64,000 nucleotides of DNA, taken from the NCBI GenBank assembly GCA_963678675.1, contig OY783195.1, positions 2,304,001 to 2,368,000 of the forward strand, given 5' to 3'. Position numbers and translations under genes: made by a program. A model generated the notes under the pieces. That model was not told the origin of the DNA. It saw only the letters and a program-made list of their open reading frames with translations, and ran no database searches. Shown in pieces: positions 34,547-46,467 of this stretch (position 1 is its first letter; the number at the start of each line of letters is the position of its first letter). The stretch comes from Xiphydria camelus (Eukaryota > Arthropoda > Insecta > Hymenoptera > Xiphydriidae).

Positions 34547-36069
34547 ATGGCAACTGCTATTCAAAAGAATGGCATGAAACCTTTAACAAACGGATCCCTA
34601 AATCACGTCGAAGATGTTACCAATTTGGACGGGCAGAATGTGTGCCCCGATGATAAAAAGAACGTCAGACTTTTCGAAGAGCAGCCTCAGGCTCAACCAG
34701 AGGGAAAAGAATTGGAGGAGCTCACGATTATAATCAACAACGTCGTGTGCAGTTTCAGCGTCAGATGTCATCTGAATCTGCGCGAAATTGCTCTCAATGG
34801 GTCAAATGTCGAGTATAGGAGAGAGAATGGGGTGAGCGAGAAAGCAGAGCGCGTCGTTAGGCTTGAAAGCATGGCTTGTTTAATTTTTGGTATTATAAAA
34901 TCAGGCATTAAGAGTATAGTGGACGTACGAAGCGTAAGGTCTAAGTTTAAAGTCATAATCATTGGTAACGATAATCCGACGTCGATTACAGATGATTACG
35001 ATGAAACTGCGGCGACCTTATACCACGGCTTCTATTTGGTCGTCGGGTAAAGTAACGTGTACTGGCGCGACTAGCGAGGATCAAGCGAAGATCGCCGCTC
35101 GTCGCTTCGCACGCTCCCTTCAGAAACTCGGATTCAAAGTGCGGTTTAATAACTTTAGGGTAGTAAATGTTCTGGGAACTTGTTGTATGCCATTCGCCAT
35201 CAAAATAACAGCGTTCTCCATACATCACAAAGATCTAGCCGAGTGAGTACACCGTTGGTTGGACTAATGGTATTAGTCGAAGTCTGAAGATATTTAGAGG
35301 TGAAAGGGTTGGAACGAATGCTAACAGAGTCGTCACCGTTAATCTGGAATACCTTTTCTAATGAGTCCTTGGATATTTCCGTTTAATACCATATATTTTC
35401 TATTTAGCTACGAACCAGAATTACATCCTGGCGTGACGTATAAATTGAAGGACCTGAAAGCCACGCTTAAAATATTCTCTACTGGAAGCATTACAGTTAC
35501 AGGTTCGTGCATATCCTTACATTAATTGTTCTTACATTACCTTATATTGTCTTAACTTAATTTACATTGAAGTACACATTAACCGCTCAGCTGCTACGCC
35601 TATCATTAACGTATGCAATAGCGTCCCACCGATTATTCGTCTCTAGTTTTATCGCCATCATAAAGAATGATTGATCTTGGCAATGAACGATAAAGTGAAA
35701 TCATCTCCAATTTCGTCGCTATTCTCATACTCCGTAATACCGCGGAAGTTCGAGCCGGATTCGAAAGATGGCTCGGCGATCCTTCGCCGATACTTTAAAA
35801 CGCATTAACGATGCTTCTCCTCCAATTGTGCAGCTCCCAACGTAGCGTCGGTCCAAGAAGCGATCGAAGTCATTTATCCACTAGTCTATGAATTCCGCAA
35901 GGAACCGTCGCCAGACGACCAGCCCACGCTGCAGGCGAAAAAACGTGGATTGAGGGCGGGCAACAACAGGAGTCGGGAAACGTTCCTAAGCACTTCCGAT
36001 CAGCTCATAGAGGAGGATTCTCTAGCGTCCGAAGAGGAGGAAGGGGAAAGCGACGCCAGCTGGGACTGA
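34547..36069 (+). CDS. Trf2: TBP-related factor 2 / TBPL1 (4 exons, 288 aa)
   Basis: Coding exons: 34547-34831, 34992-35242, 35408-35502, 35834-36069 (TGA). CDS 867 nt, phases agree. After a variable N-terminus of about 65 residues comes the bipartite saddle: repeat 1 from TIIINNVVCSFSVRCHLNLR through IWSSGKVTCTGATSE and ARSLQKLGF, repeat 2 from VVNVLGTCCMPFAIK through YEPELHPGVTYKL and IFSTGSITVTAPN. These are TBPL1/TRF2 signatures rather than TBP. TRF2 lacks the intercalating phenylalanines of TBP, does not bind TATA boxes and drives TATA-less promoters with TFIIA. The C-terminal 50 residues are acidic and basic low-complexity sequence (EEEEGESDASWD at the end). The exon is open upstream to its acceptor at 34535, so a longer form from an upstream exon is possible. 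Confidence 0.95.
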
Positions 36070-39000
36070 TTTGTTTTTCTTTGTTTCCCCCCTCTCATCC
36101 CGCTAAGTGGAAGTGCTATCGTGTTTCTCAGTGAACAAGAGTATGTACTATTGACAGTTGTGTATAAAAGTGTTTTTGCAGGAGTGAAGTGAAGCGCGTC
36201 ATTAGTTTCTCATGCAGGATTACTGGAACGAATATGTGAGTGCGCGCTTAAAACGCGGGACAAACACGCAACTGTAATCGTAAAAATCATTGTCCGCACC
36301 CAACGGATACCGTCATCATCACGAATTCACCAGTAAGAAGGGAACGTCGCCACAAATGCTATTTTATTCTGACAGTCTATCGCTTATCGCGTTCACGGGA
36401 GGAAAGCGCGCCCGGGATGTACAATTTCATTTAGGTGGCGACAAACGCTCCACGATATTTAAAGCACGTGTAACATTAATATCTCTTCAAAGAGGCTCCG
36501 AAGATCGAACGAACGATCGTTGGTTGACGACTCCACGCGACGACCGATCGTAAGTAAATCGCATACCTCATCACGAGAATTGTCATTAGTAAACGAATCG
36601 CACGGTTATTCTCTTCATAAATACACCACCCGCGGAAGTCACTGTTGATCGAACCCCTCCGAAATGTGTACGTCCTTATGTTCTCTGTTCTTTATTAGTT
36701 TTTGTTCTTTTTTTTTAAACGTTATACTCTGTGCCAAAGATGGATGTTCAAAATTGAAGGCGAAGTGATTATATACGAGTACATAGCAGACTTGTAAAGC
36801 TAAAAATTTTGTTCATTTGTAAGTATAAGTTTTCCGTCTTTCATCTCTCTTTCTCGCTATCCGTCTGTCTCTCTTTCTGTTCTTCTCTCCTACTTAAGTA
36901 ATAATGATAGCATAGATTTTATTTTGATGTTTATACACCGTATAAACGTGACATGGGACTCGGGGGATAGAAAGGGGGAGGCTACGGGTTAAGAGAGGAG
37001 CAAACAAATAAATCATTCTAGGCATTTTTGTACGACCGAACGCGTAGTACGTTTCATGCGTTATAAATCATACAACATCCGTCACGTCATATCGATGGGA
37101 TCGATTTCGTGTTACGAATTTTGCAATGTGCAGGAAGTCAGGGCGGGTAGGACGAGCCGATGTTGCAACTCTAAAGCCGTGTATATAGTCTTGACGAATT
37201 AGAAGACAGGTGTACATTGCGCAAATGGTATGAAACTGTCAATCGCCTGTTGAATTTTGTTTAGATTGGAGTTGCGATCGTGAACTTTTTCGACGCAAAT
37301 TGCTTGCGCGAAACTACTGAAGAGTTTGCGATCGTTGTCCGTTTACTTCAAACAGGTTTTGTCGGGAAAGGAATTCACGATCGTCGCTTCGGTTCCAATC
37401 TCTCTAAGTAATGTTCTGAGCTGTATATTCTCTTTACGCTAAGTCTCGGCTCATTTCGAGTTAATCCGTGAATCGTGGTGGTAGCTTTCGATCAGAGCCA
37501 GAAAGATCAAAATGAGCGGAAATTCAGTGAGAGAAGAGCGCAGCCCTAGGCGACTAAGGTGGTTTCAAGGCTTTCCTTGAAACGACCGCTTTGTTTCTTT
37601 TTTAGACTCAAACATACATATATACGTGGTAATTTTAAATAACATAGGTTCGTATTTTTGTCTATGATTTTTAAAATATTTACTATTTACGATCGAATAA
37701 ATACGATAGGTGCGATGTACTGTGTAGCATGACAGGGTTTCGTTCTTCACTACCTTTAGACGTATCCGCCGGTGATGTATTCGCGTTAAGTTCATATACC
37801 TTCTCTCTTTTTTTTCTTTTTTGGTTACGTTGTATTTATTTGTCCTTCGTAATTAGCTCCCCTCGTAATTTGATGTAGTGAATACGATTAATTTTTATAT
37901 CATACATTGTACTTTATTTGAACGCACGTTCTCGGATTCGTTACGTTTTATGTCGTCGCGTCGCAACCTCGACGGCACTTGCAGTTAGGCATGAAATTTC
38001 AAACTCTATTGAGAGCAATTTGGAAGTTAGACTGTTAACTATACTGTACCAGCAATCTCTGGCCCAGCGCGGTCACATTATGAATAAAATATATATGAGT
38101 AGCAAATAAATTGTAGGGATTGTAGTGTGAAGTTAATGGTACGATGTTTTGTGTTCTGCAACAACGATGAGGAAATGATCAACCTTTGATAAACACGATT
38201 GAAATGCGAGATTGGTATATTGTTTGCGCGACGGATCGAACGCGACAGCAAGTTAGTGTAATTCCTTAGATCTGCACTGTTATACAGTATAAAGTGATCT
38301 CGCTAAGTTTACACGTGGCATAATTCACTGTCGGTATTATTTTCACAAAGTCATATTTTGCTGTATTTATCGCACGGTATGAAACATAAATTGCGAATTC
38401 CACGCGTGTCCTGCAAAATGTTATACTTCGACAGACTGGTACGTTCTGCGCCAATGTGTAATGATTTCTCATCCTCACTTTTTCGATCGCGTAACAGTAA
38501 CAGTTAAACGGCGTCGACTTCATTTCGAGATTTAGATTCGTACAGTATTGTGAAAGTGGAAAGCGCGTTGTCAGTAACATCTTTCCCGACCGATGGTCGT
38601 CAATCTAGTATTTCCGAATATCGTCCTTTAAGTCGAGTGAATTTTTAAGGTCAAACTGCAGATACCACTGCCAACATGACCGTAGTAACTTAAGAGGAAA
38701 ATCAATCGCATACTTTGTCACAGTAATTACGCGAAGGGTATTCCTTCGCAATACTTTTCCTTCGCCATTGCCTTCGTTCCTTCACATTGACTTCATCGTT
38801 TGATACTCGAATAATCTATTAATTGTACAGCGATGCTAGTTTGTAATCGACAAATACGCAGTAACACACTGATGCTTTGATAAGCGTAAATGCAAGACTA
38901 ATTTCTGTGGTAGTATAGCCGGTACCCTCGATGAGGCTCGTTGTAGCGAATCGCATACAGTTTCTTTATACATATCTCTGTTACGTATCAACATAATTAG

Positions 39001-41111
39001 CCCTTTATTGACGAAGATTATTTGATTCTATAATCGGATCTTTCATTGCAAACTCAAAAAAACTTGATCCAATGACGCACCCTTCATTCGAAGAACGACA
39101 GAAAGCCATGGATTTCATAGTTTCCTTTTCCTGCGGTCGTCGCGGTGTACGGACGTGTATTGCGGAACTATCAATTCTCCGGCCATTCTCTCTCGTACTT
39201 CTTTTGGCCCGTACAAGACAGGTTTTTATTTTATATCGCGTACCTTAGATCATTTTGAATTAGTGAAGGTACGTCTTTGTAAGGTACTTTGTAACGTAAG
39301 TGTTAGAGCAAGCGCGAATGTGACTTCTGCTCCTTATCGATGAATGGGAGTTTACGTATCGTCGATTTCATGCAACCCCCGATAATGTAACAGACGCATT
39401 CTGTTGTCGAAATGAAGATAAAGAAGCCGAAGTATATTAGTCGTACCGGTCGAACGGCGGATCACTCGTAAATAGACGCATATACGTTATGCACGCACAT
39501 TAATGGAAGACAAATATATATGAAATATGAAAATGTAAGTGGCGACATAGCAATAATACAACACTATTGTATAGTTGAAATTAACAGTTATTCTCTGTAC
39601 AACAAAGCCATGGTAAGAAGTTCTTCTCCCTCTCGTTAACGATATTTGTATCTGTGTCTAGTTTTATGATGTAGGAAATCGGTCTTTCGATTCTTGCAAT
39701 GTATGCAATGGAACTAAAAACCATATCGAGCATGTGCATGCACGTAATAGAAATATCCTACACTGGGGAGCTTTCAGGCATTAAACGCATGAGTTGTTAA
39801 ATGCGCTTCATTTTCTCGCGTGTCTTGCTTTTCTTTCCTTGCATGTGAAAGGTGTAGGAAAGCGTTCGACTGACGAGAGTTATTACAATATTTCTGGATG
39901 TTCCGAGCGTCGTTTATATAAGTTTTCACCGAACAGGCAGTTTACTATCTGTAAAAGCGCAATTATTTTCATATCAGCCGAAGCTGTACCCGTTCGTTGG
40001 TCTGTGTTAAAGGCGTCAAAGCTTAAAGACGATAATGTTAATCGTTCTACAACATTATCGCGTGCGATGAGATTTCAATGTTCAATTTAATTTGTAGTTG
40101 CAGACTCGATGGTGAACAAACATTTTAACAATGCACTTCGGATGTACGAAGTTTGAATGCAATCGCTCGCTACTATTTTTTATTTTGTGCGTCGAACATT
40201 TGGCAGTGCAATGTATTCCTATTCTTTTTATTGAATAGCGATGACCAGGGTTTCGTAGCATATCGTAAATGCACGCTTGTCTCATTGCGCCGTCCGACGC
40301 AAGCATTTACATGTTTTCAGAAATGAAGGAATGATTTGCACGCGTAACGCGAGGAGAGCAAGTAACAGTGGAGCGTAACGAAGCTTTGTAAAAGTTACCG
40401 TTGCGGTGTATTGATCGGAGAGAAATTAGGAAGGTAATAATTTAGCAAGTACTTGGGAAAGAGACCCTGATATTGGCCGACTAGTTCTTTATAAGAACTT
40501 TTATAAGAAGAATAAACTGATAAAATTCTTGGTATAAGATCTACATACATAAATGTCGCGATAGATGCATACACAAGACTGCTAAGTGAGATGTAAATGA
40601 AAATTTTTATGTAACACGAAATTAATAAAGGTCGGATATTAAAACGTGTCAGGTTATCACTCGTCTCCGAGCTTTTAGCTGTGAACAAACTGAATTCATA
40701 CTGATGGTAAAATTAAATCTAGCGTCAGCTTCTATTTTTATTTCTTGTAAATTGGTGGATAGGTTTAACGTTTAAAATAAGAGCGACACGGAGAATAAAA
40801 CAGACTTAATAACAACAAAGCTGTTAATAGTGTACGAATGTTAACTGTAATTGCTTATAAGTTGTCTAATTTTTAGCACGGTTGTGGAGTAAAAGTGAAG
40901 ACCGTTGTAATGTGAAGTTTTATAAGGAGATGATGAGTTTTAGGAGAATGTAAATGTAAAATAACGTTACTTTAATTTCAAACACCACATTAGAAAACAT
41001 TGTAGATCTCTTTTATTTGTAATTACGTATATTTACAAATTGGAAGTACCACATTTCCTTGGCTTCTTTTAGAATTATACTGTTATTAGGTCAGGTATAA
41101 CTGTTCTTTAA
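36070..41111. other. 5-kb non-coding interval between TRF2 and CENP-I
   Basis: The two genes converge. The region is AT-rich and carries no supported exon. AATAAA hexamers, for example near 37006 and 38083, could end long TRF2 3' UTRs. A short inverted repeat TTTCAAGG/CCTTGAAA lies near 37564-37585. CENP-I has a reverse-strand AATAAA at 41012-41017, about 95 bp after its stop. Confidence 0.55.
41012..41017 (-). terminator. Poly(A) signal for CENP-I
   Basis: TTTATT on the plus strand is AATAAA on the reverse strand, about 95 bp downstream of the CENP-I TAG at 41114-41112. Confidence 0.5.
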
Positions 41112-44100
41112 CTAATCAGCGAACATCTTACAAAATTCGCTTATTGACGAATAATAATGGTCGGCAACGTTCAACGCATCCTAAATGAAAAGGCATAATT
41201 GAGAGATTTCTTAAGAAAGAATGAGCGACTAGTAATGTAGCCACACATGTAACTTACCTCTGTCGACCTTATGTCTAATCCCATAGCGAGCATTGAGTAT
41301 TTGTAAGGAAGTATGGCGTAGTGATTATTAATATTCAGCATGGAATCCAAATTGCAATCGACCAAGTCGTCGACTACGTTGTTCGGAAGAGTTTTCAAAA
41401 AATACCCGCTAGCTCTAGATTTGACAGGCTACAAATATTTTCATTTATTGTATGTAGGACACGAATATTTGCGAGTTAAGAAATTCATGTCGAAATCTTC
41501 GAATGACGTTTGTACGAACCTCGTTAAACCACAGGGCTCTTGCCAAATCCTGACCGTAAATGTTTAGACTGTGCACTTCTTTTTCGAACAAATTCCGCGT
41601 TTGCTGTTCTCTCAGCTTTGCGTTCAAGTCATGGTATCTGAAAGCAGGACACGGTAGTAGAATCCTAAGTTAAAGCTACAGAGCTTATAATATTGGAAGG
41701 TAATGAGCTCGTTGTTCTGTGAGAAATATCTCTGAGACCGAAGTCACAGACATCGATCCTTTTATTTTTACGTAGATTTCTTTTAATACCTCAACAGTAG
41801 AGCACATACTCTTGATAGAATGGCACAGCTTTTAGTCACCAATCCACCATAAATCACTGCCGGTGGTGCTACTGTCCATAGAGGAAGATTGCTGAGAGTC
41901 TCTAGTCTGCAAACCTTAACGCGTAGAGAACCCTTTATTGACACTAATAATTACACGTACATCTGAAGATGTGCATATTTTTTGATGATAGAATAATCTA
42001 GAATAGGTAATTCCAAGAAAATCTACTTAAGCGGTTTACGTTTAATTACACAGACGCGTGACTGTCGTTACCTCTTCGTAGAATGTCAGCGCCTCGGACA
42101 TCAGAAGTGTATTGTAAGAATGTATATTTAATCCGATTATGATTAGATCTCGCACGAATCTTGTAAGAAGCGGTATCGTAATTACGAGGTCGGTCGTCGG
42201 CTTTTCTCCCAAAAACAATGCCGGTCTGTTTCCATCGCGTTCTTGGTAACTCTGATTGGCAAACTATATGGAGCAATTTTGTTGACTTTCATTGACGGAA
42301 CTATGCGAAGTCAGCATTCCTTCGAGATACGAAAGGTTTCAAGGTACTAATTTACCTGGTTGGTTATTAACTTTCTGAAGATTGTTATTATATAACATTT
42401 AATATCCAACGAAGATTCGTAAAACATAGACTCGACGTGTAGGAGTACATTGTCTCGCAAATCTGAAAGAGAAAACAAAGGGAAATTCGAGAAGTAATCG
42501 TGTAAGGGGAAAGTGAGAGATTTAGTTTGAGCTGCTAGAGTCCAAAACTGTTGATCATCGCGAATGACTTTATCATCATTATGTATTTTCAATCGAACGT
42601 ATACCTGCAAATGACTCTAGGCTTAACCATTGCAGAAGTGCGAGAAGTTTAAGGCGCTCTTTTTCGGTACTCGAGTGCAGGATGTACTCGTCCAGGAATC
42701 GATTGACCGCGGGTATACCCTGCCCTATATACCGCGAGAATTCTGCCGTTCTATCAAGCAAATCATTCTTTTCCTCTTTGGAGTGTCGCCCTTCTTCGAA
42801 AATGAACGCTAAAATCGCAACGTCAATTTTCAGTTGGCCCCTCAGGGAGCTCTCTCGTTACGCCAATCAGTGTGCCGCGACGCAAGTGAATAGTACGCAC
42901 CCTTTCGAAGAGTGTTATACAGATTGTAAGAAAACCTGCTTTGATATTCATAATCGGCGAACGCGAGAAGATGGTGACCCGCCACGTTAACCAAAAGCGA
43001 TGTAGCGTTGCACGGCAACTCGACACTAAGGTGATGTTTCCCTAACTCGGCCAGGCTAACAGTAGAACGGTAAAACGATCAGACATTCCCCGTCTCAAAA
43101 CACAACGAAATAACTCACCTTGTCAAGTCGAATATCGACTTCGCATCCTTTTCTCTGTAAATGCTCGATCCGACGTGGAAATATCCGACGGTAGGAATGA
43201 GAGGTTCCGCGCGTTTGCGCGACTTTGAAGCCTAATGCGAAAGGAGAAATAATTAATTTTTTTAAGGAGCTTTAGTTCCAGGAAAGTTTACCGAGAAAGA
43301 TCAGCTTACGGGTGCAATATTCCATTCAAGGGACTTCTGCCAAGAATGTTGAATCGATCTCACTTCATTGCGATCTCTAGCGTCCTCGAAACCCAATCGC
43401 AACACCTCCGGTATCGGTCTCCATACGCTTTCGATATTCATAGTCGGTACTTTCTCGGGAACCATTTCCGGTTTATAGGATTTGAATAATCTGCATACAG
43501 TTTAAACGGTTCGAATGGGACACGACATTTCTTATCTGTTCATCGCATACATTGTATGATTCGTGGCGCGCGTCATAAACTCGTTGATACCTACGAAAGT
43601 AGAGCTATGATGTGTTTCTGGGGTTTAGAATACCGTTGGTGGAGCTTGAGCAATCTCGAAACTTGTCTACGTGTGATATCTTCAGGTCTGGTCAACCCGT
43701 AGATCAATCGCGCTAAATGGGTCTCCTTTGTATGAAAAAAAAAAATAACTTTAACTCTGCATGGGTGCACTCCTTATTTGGGCTTGGAGACTCAGGGTAT
43801 CCGTAAAGGGTGCCTAAATGGATGTAATGACCATTGGAGCATGATTATCATATGAAAAATTTAACGTTATACTTACCAACTTATCTCTTTTCAGTAGAAG
43901 ATAGAAAAAAACGTCGTAGTAAATACCGATAATACGTTTCTCTATGAGCTGATGATCTAATAAACCTGAAACAAATCAGTTATTTTTAATTGAAACTCAG
44001 GAAACTTAACTTGATACTCGCCAGTTGCATCCAATGAAACTAAACCTGAGAAAAGTGAACTCAATATGTGGAAATGATAAAATAAGGCTTCTTTTGCTAT

Positions 44101-44688
44101 AGGATGCGATTAAATTATATTACCTATAATCCACTGGAGCATGATTATCGCTACTGTAACTGGCATTGCATCTATAGTAGCCAAGTACCAAGATGCCATT
44201 GCTTTTGTCGCTTCTTCGGGCATTTTATGTCTTGGTATTAGACACTTTATTAAAGAGGCACATTTTAATGAACCTGAAAGAAGAGACACAGTCATCCTTA
44301 AATCAATGGTTATTACAATAGAGGATAGAGTTCCATCTTCCTATTTTGAAAGACCACTTTACTTTCAGGACTATCTAATCAGGTAGCCTGTCCTTCACCC
44401 GTTCATAATAACAAGGTTCTTACCTAATTCTACATTTGTGATAATATCTACTATTAATATCAAATCGTTCTCTTCCAAACCGTTTCTCGCGACTTCATCC
44501 TTCAGAATTGTAAGAGATTCTTCGAAACCACTCATCATTGATTTCCCCTTTTCTGTAACCGAGTTATTCATTAAATTAAAAGTGAAAATTGTTAGCTAAA
44601 TAACGTGCCGTTGGATTGAAAAATATAGATCACCTCTCATTTTTTGGAACCACCGTAAACAGTGTTCTTTTCTGTCATTATTAGACAT
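41112..44688 (-). CDS. CENPI: Centromere protein I (CENP-I / Mis6 family), 15 exons, about 673 aa
   Basis: Reverse-strand exons: 44688-44634, 44552-44424, 44273-44124, 43965-43877, 43725-43595, 43490-43310, 43231-43119, 43055-42901, 42853-42605, 42462-42356, 42251-42052, 41906-41790, 41637-41516, 41412-41258, 41180-41112 (TAG). Phases agree throughout and the CDS is 2022 nt. The order of motifs follows vertebrate CENP-I: an N-terminal ARNGLEENDLILIVD helix, a SLIKCLIPRHKMPEEA segment, a VSRLLKLHQRY...ALLSLFKSY block, KSRKRAEPLIPTVGYF, a LLALLQWLSLESF block, a SNLPLWTVAPPAVIYGG block, and a LNINNHYAILPYKYSMLA block near the end. CENP-I is a HEAT-like member of the constitutive centromere network and helps load CENP-A. 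Weak points: the putative 47-bp intron 42900-42854, the donors ending exons 11 (42052, GTGTAA) and 13 (41516, GTACAA), and the exon starting 41412. Vertebrate homologues are about 750 aa. Confidence 0.87.
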
Positions 44689-45026
44689 TTTTAGGAGTTA
44701 ATCTTGCAATCGTTGCAATGTACCTCCCGCCGAGAATGTTGTCCACTGTATTTGATCGTATTTTAAATTTGTAAACAAAAATAAAACGCTTCGCACTGCA
44801 TAAAGGCGACCACGCATAGCAACTTACGCCAAACGCGCCATCTGATGCCGACAAACTGACTGAATAATTATGAATCAAAGAGGAGTTTTACTACGCGTTT
44901 AGTCATCTACTCGATTTTTTCTAGTCCTGGTCGTAATTTTTGTTTAATTTTCCATGGCGCTGCGTGGCGCTATCTTGTGTAAAATGCTATTAATGTCATT
45001 GTTTTTCGATTAACTTCGATAAAACC
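44689..45026. promoter_or_regulatory. Spacer upstream of CENP-I
   Basis: A short interval between the CENP-I start codon (reverse strand) and the DDX19 relic on the plus strand. It probably carries the CENP-I promoter. No exon or clear motif was seen. Confidence 0.35.
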
Positions 45027-46001
45027 ATGACTTCGACTGAAATATAGAATGCGATTACGGCCAATTGGGCTAAAGTTACCGATGCGAAAGACAAATTAAT
45101 CTCCCAGGTTAGCACCTGCTATATTACTTTTCGTTTTAAAAATTACCAGGATAATTTGATTTCATGTTTCGAAACCCTCTCTTTTCTCATTTACCATTGA
45201 TGTTATTTTCGTTTGCCGTTCAGTTACACAGTAATATGATTTAGATTACGAGTCTCGACCTCGATTGACCAAACGCATTGTCGGCAAAAGAAAGCAGCAG
45301 TGACAATGCAAACAGGAGTACAGTTGATGCCAAACTTGAGGAAGAGAAGGATGACGCAGTTGAACAATTTTACCCGCGGAAAAGTACTTGATGCAGAAGA
45401 TAATACATAAGAGACTGGTCAACGATGTAAATGATTTGAAAGTTCAAAGAAAGCATCTAAAATTGCTGCTGTATAATGTAAAAACATTCGAGGCTCTTAA
45501 TTGGTTAGTACGCTTTTATATTTGTTACTAGAATAGCAGCTTAGTTTGTGTTGACAATCGTTTTTAACAGGACCATTTAATGCTATGCTAGATATTAAAA
45601 GAATGTACCAAACAGGCTTAATTCCATTGGAAGTCACTTTAGGTGCAAACTAAGCTATCAATATGCAATAAAAGCATCGTGAATCATGGCTTAAGATTCC
45701 TTTAAGATGCATAATTTAATGTAATTACTATGGCATTACAAGTGGACTCCAGAGTAAAACATCCATAAATGGTATTTTTCAGAAAACCAGAGCTTTTAAA
45801 AGGCGTACTTGCACAGAAAAGGAAGAACGGGAAGATTCAGTAAGGCCGACATTGCTATCAATTTGATAGATTCTCCGCATGCTATGAAATTTTGCCAAGA
45901 TATCGAACCACACTTTGACAAGAAGTACTTTTCTCCTGTGGAGAATAAATCAAACGAAAGGGTCGTTTTTTTTTTAAATATATTGTGTACTTTAACTGTA
46001 T
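45027..46001 (+). pseudogene. Dbp5: Decayed DDX19/Dbp5 DEAD-box helicase copy lacking the catalytic core
   Basis: Pieces in family order: an N-terminal segment (about 45057-45107, NWAKVTDAKDKLISQ) with an in-frame TAG at 45045-45047; an acidic linker near 45303-45380 (DAKLEEEKDDAVEQF); the pre-core exon at about 45390-45506 (KYLMQKIIHKRLVNDVNDLK, then VQRKH and LYNVKTFEALN); after an intron-like gap, KPELLKGV at about 45784. The last runs directly into LHRKGRTGRF, equivalent to helicase motif VI (HRIGRTGRFG), and the C-terminal AINLIDSPHAMKFCQDIE block to about 45955. Motifs Q, I (Walker A), II (DEAD), III, IV and V are missing. Frames change at least twice. Intron-like breaks show this is not a processed copy. 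Dbp5 releases mRNA at the nuclear pore. Expression is not excluded. Confidence 0.75.
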
Positions 46002-46467
46002 AATACATATTTTGTTATGATTTATAAACTTGCATATGTCCCACGAATCCCAACCCCGCGAGGATCTTGTATTAGTCGTTCGGTAAAGTTATATTCTGAA
46101 TTGAAATTGGGTAAGTTTATTATATCGTTACATCATGCAACTACTTCAAATCGTTTCATTTTATAAACATTTACTCCCATATTTATCAATGAAGAATAAC
46201 CCGCCGAGAACGAGCCAATCCCCATTGCCAGACTCCGAAGTAGGGCTAATAAATCGAGCCTTTTCATTAGCAGTGAAGTTGGCGTCATTTTGAAATGGTG
46301 GTTACTCGACCAATCGCGACGTCCATTCCAAGTAACGCGTTGTTTGCAGTCGTACCGCCATATTGTGTGTGCAGCGCGGGTCACTGGCGCGTGTATGGGC
46401 TTTTTGCAAGCATTTTCGTTAGGTAAAAGGTCCTCGAGTGATTTGATATCGCGCGAAATCGTGAGCG

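Noticed and set aside
41340..41567. 75-aa plus-strand ORF
   Set aside because: Antisense shadow of CENP-I exons 13 and 14.
43839..44150. 15-bp identity (TGGAGCATGATTATC) between a CENP-I intron and exon
   Set aside because: About two such chance 15-mer repeats are expected in 64 kb, and the similarity does not extend.
44141..44386. 81-aa plus-strand ORF in what first looked like a CENP-I intron
   Set aside because: The reverse strand here is CENP-I exon 3 (44273-44124); the plus ORF is its shadow.
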